NCBI GenBank assembly: GCA_027486495.1
Contig: JAIXOZ010000053.1
Location: 1 to 53,641 of the forward strand
DNA length: 53,641 nt
Reading direction: 5' to 3'
Origin: Comamonadaceae bacterium
GTDB taxonomy: Bacteria; Pseudomonadota; Gammaproteobacteria; Burkholderiales; Burkholderiaceae_C
Below are positions 14,052 to 22,810 of this stretch, one piece after another (the first letter of the stretch is position 1; each line of letters starts with the position of its first letter). The notes under the pieces are model-generated. The model saw only the letters and a program-made list of their open reading frames with translations. It was not told where the DNA came from and made no database searches. Both the position numbers and the translations under genes were made by a program.

Positions 14052-14890
14052 CCCACCGACCAGGCCGTGCCCATGGAGGCGGCCATGACCAGCGCAATGG
14101 CCACGCCCTGCGCCAGGGTCAGGTGTTCGGCCAACACCAACCAGCCCGCCAGCGCGCCCACAGCGGGCTCAAGGCTGAGCAAAATGCTGAAGGTGTTTTT
14201 GGGCAAATGGTTGAGCGAGAACATCTCGAGCGCGTAGGGAATCGCACTCGACAGCAAGGCCACGGCCAATCCGGCCATGAGCCACTGCGGATTGAGCAAG
14301 GCGCTGCCCGCATGCCACACGCCGATCGGGGCCACCACCAAAGCCGCCGCCAGCATGCCCATGGGGGTGGCCATGGCGCCATAGCGCAAGGCCACGCGCT
14401 GGCCAAACACGATATAGAGCGCCCAGCAAATACCGGCCGCGAAGGCGAAGAACATGCCCATCGGGTCGAGCGCTGCGGCCGCATCAGCCCCCGGCAGGGG
14501 CAGCAGCAAAGCCAAGCCCACGATGGCCAGCGAGACCCACAGCCAGTCGCTGGCTTTTTTGGAAGTCCAGACGGCCACGGCCAAGGGCCCGGTGAACTCG
14601 ATGGCAATGGCCACGCCAAAGGGGATGGTCTTGATGGCGCTGTAGAACAGCAGGTTCATCACACCCAGAGTGACCCCATACAGGCCCAGCGGCAGCGCAT
14701 CGGCCCAGACCCACTTTCTGCGCCAAGGCCTGAACACGGCCATCAAGATGACCATGGCGAAAACGATGCGGTAAGTGGTGGTGCCCTCGGCCCCCAAGGC
14801 CGGGAATAAGCTTTTGGCAAACGAGGTACCAAAGGCCAAGGACAACAAACTGCCCAACAAGGCCAGCATGGCCCACAAACGAAGATTCAA
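14012..14890 (-). CDS. EamA/RhtA-type inner-membrane exporter
   Basis: The 292-residue protein has about ten hydrophobic segments and two EamA halves, and resembles RhtA, the threonine/homoserine exporter (LLGSLLSLAFGTSFAKSLFP near the N-terminus, YSAIKTIPFGVAIAIEFTGP in the middle, and SLEPAVGALAGWLVLAEHL near the end). The best start is TTG 14890, which has AAAGAGG six bases upstream and reads MNLRLWAMLALLG; the ATG at 14869 is an alternative. The start lies 11 bp from the end of the nitrile hydratase accessory gene, so it is probably the last gene of that operon. Substrate uncertain. Confidence 0.8.
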   Translation of the reverse strand: MNLRLWAMLALLGSLLSLAFGTSFAKSLFPALGAEGTTTYRIVFAMVILMAVFRPWRRKWVWADALPLGLYGVTLGVMNLLFYSAIKTIPFGVAIAIEFTGPLAVAVWTSKKASDWLWVSLAIVGLALLLPLPGADAAAALDPMGMFFAFAAGICWALYIVFGQRVALRYGAMATPMGMLAAALVVAPIGVWHAGSALLNPQWLMAGLAVALLSSAIPYALEMFSLNHLPKNTFSILLSLEPAVGALAGWLVLAEHLTLAQGVAIALVMAASMGTAWSVGQDRRVTPGSGQA

Positions 14891-14901
14891 AAGGAGCCTC
14901 T

Positions 14902-15303
14902 TTATTCGGCGTTCAACACGATGGGCTGGCCGTGCGGCGTGCGCTCGGCCGCATCGGCCCAAGCGTGTTCCAGATCGTGGATTTCATCGGGCGTGCCCAG
15001 TTGGCGCTCGATGACGAGCTGCTCCAGCGCGTTGAGCCAGTGGGTGTAGTACAGGCTGCCGTCGTCGGCTTCGCCGCGGGTTTGGCCGGCGCGGATTTCT
15101 CGGGTCAGGGCATCGGCCCACTGCGGCCAAGTGAAGACGCCTTTTTCGTGCAGCTGCAAGGTCATGGCAAAGGCGTGGGCCTGCCAAGGTTCTTCAAACA
15201 CCGCGCCGTTGTTGGCCGTGGGGGGCATGGGAAAGCCGTCGCCGCAGGCGCGGGCCAGATCGTTCAGGTCTTGGATGGCGGTGTTCATGGGGGCGGCGAT
15301 CAT
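14902..15303 (-). CDS. Nitrile hydratase accessory protein (cobalt-type activator)
   Basis: The 133-residue protein matches the nitrile hydratase accessory/activator family (P14K-like), with FEEPWQAHAFAMTLQLHEKG (about 36-55), FTWPQWADALTREI and a YYTHWLNALEQLVIE segment; these resemble the beta-subunit N-terminal fold, in line with its known role of delivering cobalt by exchanging alpha subunits. Its ATG overlaps the beta-subunit stop by 4 nt (ATGA, 15300-15303). The gene order alpha-beta-accessory is the usual one for cobalt-type enzymes. Confidence 0.88.
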   Translation of the reverse strand: MIAAPMNTAIQDLNDLARACGDGFPMPPTANNGAVFEEPWQAHAFAMTLQLHEKGVFTWPQWADALTREIRAGQTRGEADDGSLYYTHWLNALEQLVIERQLGTPDEIHDLEHAWADAAERTPHGQPIVLNAE

Positions 15304-15977
15304 GAGGGGAGTGCTTCCAGATAAGACTCCCAGGCGTCCACACTCACCTGATGCCCGGCTTCGGCTTGGGGGCCCCACAGCTCGGTGCCGTCAAACACCA
15401 CGGTGTAGAGGTGCTCGGCCGTGCCATCAAAAGGCGGCAGCATCTTATTGACATGCTGGTCGGGCAACACATGGCTGCCGTGGTGCAGCACCACCGTGCC
15501 CACATGGCCGCGCACATAACGCGGCAGCCGGGTGTGGCCTTGGGGATTGAGGTTCAGCGCCCGCACGCGCTGGCCCACGGCAAAGCGCGGCGATTGGGTG
15601 CTGGGGCGGTCCGCCGGGCTGCCTTTGGCCAGCGCTGCATCGACATCGGCGGCCTGGAGCACCCGCACGCCCGCCACCGGCGGGGTGATGGGCTGGCCCA
15701 GCGCCAGCTCATCGGCGGTGATCAGGCCGCGCTCGATCAACAGCTTTTGCAGAGCCTTGGTCCAGATGGCGTAGTAAGGGCCTTGCACGTAGTCGAGCGG
15801 GGGCAAAGATTCGCGGGCCGAGCGGGCCAGGTCGATGTTCCACAGGCCGCTGGCGCCCATGGCCACCGTCACACCCAAAGCACGGCGCTCCCATTCGCCA
15901 TGAAACAGCGGTTCGTTGGCTTCGATCTGAACGGGGCCATAGCCTTGCAGGCCGCCCATGTCGTGCAGGCCGTTCAT
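15300..15977 (-). CDS. nthB: Nitrile hydratase beta subunit
   Basis: The 225-residue protein begins [16 protein letters not shown], the classical beta-subunit start, followed by [20 protein letters not shown] and [18 protein letters not shown]. The C-terminal half has the SH3-like barrel part ([20 protein letters not shown] and [12 protein letters not shown]). With the alpha subunit it hydrates nitriles to amides. The ATG at 15977 overlaps the alpha-subunit stop by 4 nt (ATGA), so the two subunits are translationally coupled; the upstream in-frame start is rejected. Confidence 0.93.
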   Translation of the reverse strand: MNGLHDMGGLQGYGPVQIEANEPLFHGEWERRALGVTVAMGASGLWNIDLARSARESLPPLDYVQGPYYAIWTKALQKLLIERGLITADELALGQPITPPVAGVRVLQAADVDAALAKGSPADRPSTQSPRFAVGQRVRALNLNPQGHTRLPRYVRGHVGTVVLHHGSHVLPDQHVNKMLPPFDGTAEHLYTVVFDGTELWGPQAEAGHQVSVDAWESYLEALPS

Positions 15978-16633
15978 GCGGGCACCTCGGAACTCACTTG
16001 TGGGTTCAGGGGCAAACCGGTGCCGATCATGGCGTCGCGGGTGACCAGGGTGGCCAGTTGCTCTTCGCTCCACCCCCCGGTGCCTGCGGGGCGCTCGGGC
16101 AATACCAAATAACGCACTTCAGCGGTGGAGTCCCACACGCGGATGTTTTGGCCCGGTGGCAGGGTGACGCCAAAATCGGCCAGCACGGCACGCGGCTCGA
16201 TCACGGCGCGCGAGCGGTAAGCGGCGCTTTTGTACCAAACCGGGGGCAGGCCCAGCACGGGCCAAGGGTAGCAGCTGCACAGGGTGCAGACCACCATGTT
16301 GTGGGTGTCGGGGGTGTTGGGCACGGCCACCATGTGCTCGCCCTGGCGGCCGGTGTAGTCCATCGAGGCGATGGCGGCGGTCGCGTCTTGCAGCAGCCAG
16401 TCCCGAAATGCCGGGTCGGCCCAGGCGCGGGCCACCACTTTGGCGCCGTTGTGCGGCCCGACATGCACCTCGTAGGTTTCGATGATGCGGTCCACGGCGG
16501 CGGGGTCGAGGTAGCCTTTTTGCGTCAGCAGGGTTTCCAGGGCGCGCACCCGCAGGTCCATCTCGCCCAAGGTGCTGTGCGCGTGGTCATGAGCGTGGTG
16601 GTGGTCATGGTGCTGGTTGGATTCGGCTGACAT
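15974..16633 (-). CDS. nthA: Nitrile hydratase alpha subunit, cobalt type, His-rich N-terminus
   Basis: The 219-residue protein carries the metal site [10 protein letters not shown] with Cys116, Cys119 and Cys121. Threonine at the second position of CTLCSC marks cobalt-type rather than iron-type enzymes (CSLCSC). In the mature enzyme two of the cysteines are oxidised. The N-terminus, [13 protein letters not shown] (7-19), is unusually histidine-rich and could bind metal. It is the first gene of an operon continuing with the beta subunit, accessory protein and an exporter. AGGAGA before the ATG (16633) supports the start. No amidase gene is close, so the fate of the amide is not shown here. 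Confidence 0.93.
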   Translation of the reverse strand: MSAESNQHHDHHHAHDHAHSTLGEMDLRVRALETLLTQKGYLDPAAVDRIIETYEVHVGPHNGAKVVARAWADPAFRDWLLQDATAAIASMDYTGRQGEHMVAVPNTPDTHNMVVCTLCSCYPWPVLGLPPVWYKSAAYRSRAVIEPRAVLADFGVTLPPGQNIRVWDSTAEVRYLVLPERPAGTGGWSEEQLATLVTRDAMIGTGLPLNPQVSSEVPA

Positions 16634-16673
16634 GGCGGTCTCCTGTCGGGGTGTCTGGGCGGCCCTGCATGCC

Positions 16674-16710
16674 CCATTTGGGGACCAATTTGGGGGTCAA
16701 TTTGGGGGTC
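16674..16710. repeat. Three short tandem repeats in the nthA/yajC divergent region
   Basis: CATTTGGGGAC, CAATTTGGGGGT and CAATTTGGGGGT follow one another directly with a 12-bp period. They lie 40-75 bp upstream of the nthA start codon, in the promoter region of that operon. They may be half-sites for a regulator or a simple slippage product. Confidence 0.5.
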
Positions 16711-16831
16711 TGACCCCTTATGGCCGGGGCTTTTGGGCGTGATCATAGCGCCGCATACAATGTCGGCTTCGTCCGCAGGAAGCCAAAGCTTCTCCTGCAC
16801 CAACCCGAATTTGACTTTCAGTGGAGTTCCC

Positions 16832-17164
16832 ATGTTCATTTCTTCTGCTTTTGCCCAAACCGCCCCTGCCGCAGCCGCCGGTGGCGACATGCAATCCACC
16901 CTGATGAGCATGCTGCCGCTGCTGCTGATGTTTGTGGTGTTGTATTTTGTGATGATCCGCCCCCAGATGAAAAAGCAAAAAGAGCACCGCGCCATGATCG
17001 ACGCCCTCGCCAAAGGTGACGAAGTCGTGACCGCTGGCGGCTTTATTGGCAAAGTCAGCAAGCTGGGTGACGCTTACGTGGGCATCGAACTGGCCACTGG
17101 CGTGGAAGTGCAAATGCAGCGCAGCGCCGTGGTTCAAGTTTTGCCCAAAGGCACCATGAAGTAA
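16832..17164 (+). CDS. yajC: Sec translocase accessory subunit YajC
   Basis: The 110-residue protein has a short N-terminus (MFISSAFAQTAPAAA), one membrane segment (about 23-42: LMSMLPLLLMFVVLYFVMI) followed by the conserved RPQMKKQKEH, and a cytoplasmic domain with KGDEVVTAGGFIGKV. YajC is part of the SecDF-YajC complex that assists SecYEG. The start at 16832 has GTGGAG upstream; the longer frame to 16733 lacks family resemblance. SecD and SecF follow on the same strand, separated from yajC by an apparent intrinsic terminator. Confidence 0.93.
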   Translation: MFISSAFAQTAPAAAAGGDMQSTLMSMLPLLLMFVVLYFVMIRPQMKKQKEHRAMIDALAKGDEVVTAGGFIGKVSKLGDAYVGIELATGVEVQMQRSAVVQVLPKGTMK

Positions 17165-17184
17165 TTCTCTCGGGCTTTGTCCAT

Positions 17185-17215
17185 GGGGCCTTGGCTGTAG
17201 GGGCCCCGTTTTTTT
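17185..17215 (+). terminator. Intrinsic terminator between yajC and secD
   Basis: GGGGCC (17185-17190) and GGCCCC (17202-17207) form a GC-rich stem over an 11-nt loop, followed by G and a run of seven T. It is a standard intrinsic terminator located 20 bp after the yajC stop and 20 bp before secD. It should reduce readthrough, so secDF probably has its own promoter or is expressed by partial readthrough. Confidence 0.7.
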
Positions 17216-17234
17216 ATCCTGTACGCGAGTCTTT

Positions 17235-19115
17235 ATGAACCGTTATCCGGTCTGGAAGTACGTGATCCTCGTGATCGCATTTGTGCTGGGGGTGATCTAC
17301 ACCCTTCCCAATTTCTTTGGTGAGGCCCCTGCGGTACAGGTATCTTCCGCCAAGGCGACCATCAAGGTGGACACGTCCACACTGCAAAAGGTGGAAGACG
17401 CGCTCAAGTCAGCAGGCACCGAGCCCAAAAGCCTGGCCCTGGAGGGCACCTCGATCCGTGCCCGCTTTGACAGCACCGACCAGCAGCTCAAGGCCAAGGA
17501 TGCCATTCAAAAGGCCCTGATTCCGGATTCTGCAGACCCGCAATTCGTGGTGGCTTTGAATTTGGTCTCGCGCTCACCCGCTTGGCTGACCGCTTTGCAC
17601 GCTTCGCCCATGTATTTGGGTCTGGATTTGCGCGGTGGTGTCCACTTCATGTTGCAAGTCGACATGCAGGCGGCATTGACCCAGCGGATCGAATCCCTCA
17701 CGGGCGACTTGCGCAGCATGATGCGCGAAAAAGACATTCGCCATGGCGGCATTACCCGCAATGGCCAGAGCATCGAAATCCGCTTGCGTGACGCACAGCA
17801 ACAAGAAGCCGCCAAGCGCCTGATCACCGAGCAGTTTGTTGATCTGCAAGTTCGTGAAGTGAGCAATGGCACCGACTTCACCCTGGTGGTGAGCATCAAG
17901 CCCGAGGCCGCCCGCAAGGTGCAAGAGCAGGCTTTGAAGCAAAACATCACCACACTGCACAACCGAATCAACGAGTTGGGCGTGGCCGAGCCGGTGATTC
18001 AGCAGCAGGGCCTGGACCGCATCGTGGTGCAGTTGCCCGGCGTGCAAGACACCGCCAAGGCCAAAGACATTTTGGGCCGCACCGCCACCCTGGAAGTACG
18101 CATGGTGGACGAGAGCACTGAAGCGCGTGCTGCCGAGCAAGGTGGCGGGCTGGTGCCTTTCGGCACCGAGCGCTATCTGGAACGCGACGGTCGTCCGCTG
18201 ATTGTGAAAAAGCAAGTGGTGCTCACCGGCGACAACCTGACCGATGCACAGCCTGGCTTTGATGGCCAGACGCAAGAACCCGTGGTCAACCTGACGCTGG
18301 ACGCCAAGGGCGCCCGCATCTTCAAGGATGTGACCCGCGACAACGTGGGCAAGCGCATGGCCATCATCCTGTTCGAAAAGGGCAAGGGCGAAGTGGTCAC
18401 AGCCCCTGTGATCCGCGCCGAAATTGGTGGCGGTCGGGTGCAGATTTCGGGCCGCATGAGCACGGCTGAAGCCAACGACACCGCACTGCTTTTGCGCGCC
18501 GGTTCATTGGCCGCGCCGATGGAGATCATCGAAGAGCGCACCATTGGCCCGAGCCTGGGGGCAGAAAACATCGCCAAGGGTTTCAACAGCGTGACCTGGG
18601 GATTCATCGTGATCGTGGCCTTCATGGTCATTTACTACGCCATGTTCGGCTTGTTCTCCGGCATTGCGCTGGGTGTGAACCTGCTGTTCCTGGTAGCCAT
18701 TTTGTCGATGCTGCAAGCCACCTTGACACTTCCCGGTATGGCCGCGATGGCGCTGGCGTTGGGTATGGCGATCGACTCAAACGTGCTGATCAACGAGCGC
18801 GTGCGTGAGGAGCTGCGCAACGGAGCCAGCCCGCAAGCGGCCATCCACGCCGGCTACGACCGCGCTTGGGCCACGATTTTGGACTCCAACATCACCACCT
18901 TGATTGCGGGTGTGGCCTTGCTGGCCTTTGGCTCCGGCCCCGTGCGCGGCTTTGCGGTGGTGCACTGCATCGGCATTTTGACGAGCATGTTCTCGGCGGT
19001 GTTCTTCTCGCGTGGCCTGGTCAACCTCTGGTATGGCGGCAAGAAGAAACTCAAATCGGTGTCGATTGGCACCGTCTGGCGGCCCGAGGCTGACACTGCG
19101 GTGAAAGCCGACTAA
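17235..19115 (+). CDS. secD: Protein translocase subunit SecD
   Basis: The 626-residue inner-membrane protein uses the proton gradient to help late steps of protein export. One N-terminal membrane segment (YVILVIAFVLGVIYTLPNFF, about 9-28), a large periplasmic part with the P1 signature LGLDLRGGVHF (about 129-139), and five C-terminal membrane segments with ALGMAIDSNVLINERVREEL and ATILDSNITTLIAG are all present; these are SecD hallmarks. The length is typical. secF starts 12 nt after the stop. Confidence 0.96.
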   Translation: MNRYPVWKYVILVIAFVLGVIYTLPNFFGEAPAVQVSSAKATIKVDTSTLQKVEDALKSAGTEPKSLALEGTSIRARFDSTDQQLKAKDAIQKALIPDSADPQFVVALNLVSRSPAWLTALHASPMYLGLDLRGGVHFMLQVDMQAALTQRIESLTGDLRSMMREKDIRHGGITRNGQSIEIRLRDAQQQEAAKRLITEQFVDLQVREVSNGTDFTLVVSIKPEAARKVQEQALKQNITTLHNRINELGVAEPVIQQQGLDRIVVQLPGVQDTAKAKDILGRTATLEVRMVDESTEARAAEQGGGLVPFGTERYLERDGRPLIVKKQVVLTGDNLTDAQPGFDGQTQEPVVNLTLDAKGARIFKDVTRDNVGKRMAIILFEKGKGEVVTAPVIRAEIGGGRVQISGRMSTAEANDTALLLRAGSLAAPMEIIEERTIGPSLGAENIAKGFNSVTWGFIVIVAFMVIYYAMFGLFSGIALGVNLLFLVAILSMLQATLTLPGMAAMALALGMAIDSNVLINERVREELRNGASPQAAIHAGYDRAWATILDSNITTLIAGVALLAFGSGPVRGFAVVHCIGILTSMFSAVFFSRGLVNLWYGGKKKLKSVSIGTVWRPEADTAVKAD

Positions 19116-19127
19116 GGGGAAAAGACC

Positions 19128-20078
19128 ATGGAATTGTTCAAAATCAGAAAAGACATCCCGTTCATGCGCCACGCGCTGGTGCTCAACGCGATTTCCTTCA
19201 TCACGTTTGCGATGGCGGTGTTTTTCTTGTTCAGCCGTGGCCTGCACCTGTCGGTGGAGTTCACGGGGGGCACCTTGATGGAGGTGAGCTACAGCCAACC
19301 CGCCGACCTGCAAAAGGTACGCGGCACGGTGGCCTCACTCGGTTATGGCGAAGTGTTTGTGCAGAACTTTGGTTCTGCACGCGACGTGATGATCCGACTG
19401 CCCGCACAAAAAGGCGCGAGCTCGGCGCAGCAAAGCGAGAAGGTCCTGACGGCGCTCAAGGCCAATGACCCAGACGTCACGCTGCGTCGCACTGAATTTG
19501 TCGGCCCGCAAGTGGGTGATGAATTGGTGGAAGACGGGCTGATGGCGCTGGCCTTTGTGGTGGGCGGCATCATGCTGTATTTGGCCATTCGGTTCGAATG
19601 GAAATTCGCCGTCTCGGCCATCATCGCCAACTTGCACGACGTGGTCATCATTTTGGGGTTTTTCGCGTTCTTCCAGTGGGAGTTTTCGCTGGCGGTACTG
19701 GCTGCGGTGCTGGCGGTGCTGGGCTATTCGGTGAACGAGTCGGTCGTGATTTTTGACCGGATTCGCGAAAACTTCCGGCGCTATCGCAAGATGAACACGG
19801 TGGAGATCATCGACAACGCCATCACCTCCACCATCAGCCGAACCATCATCACCCACGGCTCGACCCAAATCATGGTGTTGTCCATGCTGCTGTTCGGCGG
19901 CGAGACCCTGCACTACTTTGCGATGGCGCTGACGATTGGCATTTGTTTTGGCATTTACTCGTCGGTGTTTGTGGCCGCCGCCATTGCCATGTGGTTGGGC
20001 ATCCAGCGCGAAGACCTGATCAAGCCAATCAAGAAAGACAACGACCCGAACGACGAAAACTCGGGCGCGGTGGTTTAA
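19128..20078 (+). CDS. secF: Protein translocase subunit SecF
   Basis: The 316-residue partner of SecD has an N-terminal membrane segment (about 19-36), the periplasmic LSVEFTGGTLMEV signature, and five C-terminal membrane segments with VLGYSVNESVVIFDRIRENF and TSTISRTIITHGSTQIMVLS. GGGGAAAAGACC precedes the ATG. It follows secD after 12 nt and is co-transcribed with it. Its TAA stop overlaps by two bases the stop of the convergent DUF1289 gene within TTAA (20075-20078). Confidence 0.96.
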   Translation: MELFKIRKDIPFMRHALVLNAISFITFAMAVFFLFSRGLHLSVEFTGGTLMEVSYSQPADLQKVRGTVASLGYGEVFVQNFGSARDVMIRLPAQKGASSAQQSEKVLTALKANDPDVTLRRTEFVGPQVGDELVEDGLMALAFVVGGIMLYLAIRFEWKFAVSAIIANLHDVVIILGFFAFFQWEFSLAVLAAVLAVLGYSVNESVVIFDRIRENFRRYRKMNTVEIIDNAITSTISRTIITHGSTQIMVLSMLLFGGETLHYFAMALTIGICFGIYSSVFVAAAIAMWLGIQREDLIKPIKKDNDPNDENSGAVV

Positions 20079-20545
20079 GCCCGTTCAGGCTTGAGGTCCA
20101 GCGTCACCTGTGCATCGGCCGCAGCCTTGGCCCAGCGCCGGTTCTCGGCGGCGCGTTCGGCATAGCGGTTAAAACGCCAGGAGCTGCCCTCCATGGTGAT
20201 GCGGTGCCAAATGCCGCGTTTTTCACCGGGGCTCATTTCGGTCCATAACTGCACCTCCTCAAAGCTTCGCCCACAGCCTTTGCAAGTTTCGTCGCCCTGG
20301 CTGGTCGAGCAAATGGCGATGCAGGGCGTGTCGGGGGTGGTGGCATACCAGTCTTGCCAGGCCTCGGCCGCAGCCAAGGGCAGGCTGAATTCGTCGGCCA
20401 AATCTTGCTTGTGATAAACCATGAGCGCATACACCTCGGCGAGCACGCGCAATTGCGGCGGCAGACAGACGCCGTCTGGTGAGGGGTTTTTGGTTCGCCA
20501 ATGGTTGATGGCGGCTTCGATGTCGATGATGTGGATTCCGGCCAT
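20075..20545 (-). CDS. DUF3717/DUF1289 domain protein
   Basis: The 156-residue protein joins two small domains. The N-terminal half (IDIEAAINHWRTKNPSPDG, then LPPQLRVLAEVYALMVYHK) is of the DUF3717 type. The second (about 85-130) is DUF1289, with PCIAICSTSQGDETCKGCGR, whose cysteines (C-x3-C ... C-x2-C) may bind a metal or iron-sulfur cluster, and EMSPGEKRGIW. Function unknown. The ATG at 20545 is chosen over the upstream in-frame ATG because similarity begins there. It is convergent with secF and ends 71 bp after the M48 gene region on the same strand starts, so it may have its own promoter. Confidence 0.8.
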   Translation of the reverse strand: MAGIHIIDIEAAINHWRTKNPSPDGVCLPPQLRVLAEVYALMVYHKQDLADEFSLPLAAAEAWQDWYATTPDTPCIAICSTSQGDETCKGCGRSFEEVQLWTEMSPGEKRGIWHRITMEGSSWRFNRYAERAAENRRWAKAAADAQVTLDLKPERA

Positions 20546-20616
20546 GGTGTGTCTTGTGCAAGGTGGGCGATCATAGCCGCTGAATGCTTGCGGCGTTGCT
20601 CCCACCCTTAACAGGC

Positions 20617-22221
20617 TCAGCGGGACCCGGTCGATGGCTGCTGCAAGGCACGCAGTTGGGCCTGCACTTCGCGCAATCGGGTGTCCACGATCGAGGCTTC
20701 GATGTGTTCCCCCTCTTTCACGCGGCCCCGCTTGGCCAGGTCTTGCGCCGCCCGAAAGCGGTCGAGCGCACCCTCCCAGTCGAGTCGGGCTACCTGGGCC
20801 TCTGCCTCGGCCCGCAAGCCGGCCAAGGCCTGCCCTTGCATGTTCAGCAAACCAGCCAGCAGGTTCCAGGCCTGGGCATCGTGGGGGGCCACAAACACCC
20901 GCTGGCGCAATTGGCGGGTGATCTCGGTCTGCAGCGCATGGCCAGGCAAACGCTGCACAGCTTGCGCAGCAGCCATCAGCTCCGGTCGCGCCAAGTCTGG
21001 AAGCGCCCCGCCGGGCAGCAAGACCTTGAGCGCGGCCTCAAAACGGTCTTGCTTCATGGCCACTTCGGCCGACAACAAACTCAACCAGCGCTCCACCGTC
21101 ATCGACACAGGCAAGGCCTTTGCTTGGACCACCGGCGAATTTGTAGGTGCTGACCTTTTCACCAACGCTTGCAATTGCTGCAGACTGCGCTCGGCAGCCG
21201 CCGTGTTTCTTTGCTGCAAATAGGCCAGCGTAGCGGCATACAGCTTGCCCGCCCGTTGAGCCAGGCTGTCCTGTGGAGAATACTGCTCGGCCTCCTGAAT
21301 CCAGGCTTTGAGTGCATCGGGGGTGTTTTGCGACAAGACCCGAGCCCGCGCCGACATGAGGGCTTGAGCCACGTCGGCGGCAGGTACGGCGGTAGGCGAA
21401 TTCAGCTGCTGGCGGGCCTGCATGTCGGCCATGCGTTCACTGGTCAGGGGGTGGCTGCGCAAATAAGGAAAGGCACCGGTGTCGTTCAAGCCAGCGGCCT
21501 GTTGCAGCTTGCCAAACATGCCCACAAAACCACGGGGGTCGTAACCAGCATCGACCAAAATGCCGTAACCAACACGATCGGCTTCGCGCTCCATGTCGCG
21601 CGAATAGCTCAGCTGAGACTGCACAGCCGCAGCCTGTCCGCCCACGATCAGGGCCTGGGCGCCTTGCGCACTCTTGCTGGCAGCCAAGGCACCCAAAACC
21701 ATGGCTCCGATCAACCAGGGCGTCATGCGGCCTTGCTCGCTCATGCCGCGTGCAATGTGGCGCTGGCTGACGTGGCTCAATTCATGCGCCAGCACCGAGG
21801 CCAACTCGTCGTGCGAGCCCACCACAGCAATCAAGCCCAGGTGCACGCCCAGATAGCCACCCGGCAGAGCAAAAGCGTTGACCGAACGGTCGCGCCCCAG
21901 CAAGATGCGCCAAGCAAACCGCTCTTGCAATTCGGGCGACAGCTCGCCGCGATCCGCTGCTGCCCGAATAAGCGGGGCCCACAACAGTTGGATGTACTCA
22001 TCGAGTACGGGGTCTTCGATGTAGTCGGGGTCGCGGTAGAGTTCGCGGGCAATGCGGTCACCCAACTGCCGCTCCGCCCCCAGCGAGATGCCCTCGCCAT
22101 CGCCCAGCCCCGGCAAACCTGTGGCTTGGGCGTGCAACGCGGGGTTGACCAGTGCAGCGGCAACCACCAATGCCAATAATCGGTGACTCAATTTGTGTTT
22201 CAAAGCGACTCCAGCCCTCAT
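20617..22221 (-). CDS. M48 family metalloprotease, BepA-like, with TPR-like C-terminus
   Basis: The 534-residue protein has a signal peptide (LLALVVAAALVNPALHA, cleaved near 31), an M48 zinc protease domain with HELSH (146-150) and the downstream EADRVG segment that supplies the third ligand, then a long helical TPR-like region to the end. This is the build of BepA/YfgC, a periplasmic protease and chaperone in outer-membrane protein (LptD) quality control. Hydrophobic segment LIGAMVLGALAA within the protease domain is usual. It is divergent from moaC with 61 bp between the starts. Confidence 0.87.
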   Translation of the reverse strand: MRAGVALKHKLSHRLLALVVAAALVNPALHAQATGLPGLGDGEGISLGAERQLGDRIARELYRDPDYIEDPVLDEYIQLLWAPLIRAAADRGELSPELQERFAWRILLGRDRSVNAFALPGGYLGVHLGLIAVVGSHDELASVLAHELSHVSQRHIARGMSEQGRMTPWLIGAMVLGALAASKSAQGAQALIVGGQAAAVQSQLSYSRDMEREADRVGYGILVDAGYDPRGFVGMFGKLQQAAGLNDTGAFPYLRSHPLTSERMADMQARQQLNSPTAVPAADVAQALMSARARVLSQNTPDALKAWIQEAEQYSPQDSLAQRAGKLYAATLAYLQQRNTAAAERSLQQLQALVKRSAPTNSPVVQAKALPVSMTVERWLSLLSAEVAMKQDRFEAALKVLLPGGALPDLARPELMAAAQAVQRLPGHALQTEITRQLRQRVFVAPHDAQAWNLLAGLLNMQGQALAGLRAEAEAQVARLDWEGALDRFRAAQDLAKRGRVKEGEHIEASIVDTRLREVQAQLRALQQPSTGSR

Positions 22222-22282
22222 TTAGCCCCGTATGATGACCGCATCTTGTCAATTTTCTGTAAACCCTGTGACCCGCCTTGCC

Positions 22283-22774
22283 ATGAGCTCTTTAAATGAC
22301 GCCCTGACCCACTTCGATGCACAAGGCCAAGCCCACATGGTGGATGTGGGCCACAAGGCCAGCACTCGGCGTGTGGCGGTGGCCACCGGCCGCATCGTGA
22401 TGCTGGCTTCCACCTTGGCACTGATCAGCTCGGGCACAGCCAAAAAAGGCGATGTGCTGGGCATTGCCCGCATCGCGGGCATTCAGGGGGCCAAAAAAAC
22501 CAGCGACCTGATTCCCTTGTGTCACCCCATTGGTCTGACGCGGGTTGCGGTTGAATTTGATGTCTTGCCAGCCTCTTGCAGTGTGGTGTGCACCGCCACC
22601 GCCGAAGTCAACGGCCAAACAGGCGTCGAAATGGAAGCCCTCACCGCCGTGCAGGTGGCCCTGCTCACCATCTACGACATGTGCAAAGCCGTGGACCGGG
22701 GCATGACCATCACCGATGTGAAGTTGCTGGAAAAGCATGGGGGTAAAAGCGGGAGCTTTGTGGCCGATGCTTGA
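22283..22774 (+). CDS. moaC: Cyclic pyranopterin monophosphate synthase MoaC
   Basis: The 163-residue protein catalyses ring rearrangement to cyclic pyranopterin monophosphate in molybdenum cofactor synthesis, acting after the radical-SAM enzyme MoaA. Family motifs are [16 protein letters not shown] (near the N-terminus), [16 protein letters not shown] with the conserved LCHP, and [20 protein letters not shown] with the KAVDRGM sequence. The ATG at 22283 gives the family length. No other moa genes are adjacent. It is divergently placed from the M48 protease gene. Confidence 0.95.
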   Translation: MSSLNDALTHFDAQGQAHMVDVGHKASTRRVAVATGRIVMLASTLALISSGTAKKGDVLGIARIAGIQGAKKTSDLIPLCHPIGLTRVAVEFDVLPASCSVVCTATAEVNGQTGVEMEALTAVQVALLTIYDMCKAVDRGMTITDVKLLEKHGGKSGSFVADA

Positions 22775-22810
22775 GCGTTTCTTGTCAAAGCCAATGGCGA
22801 GAACATCACC

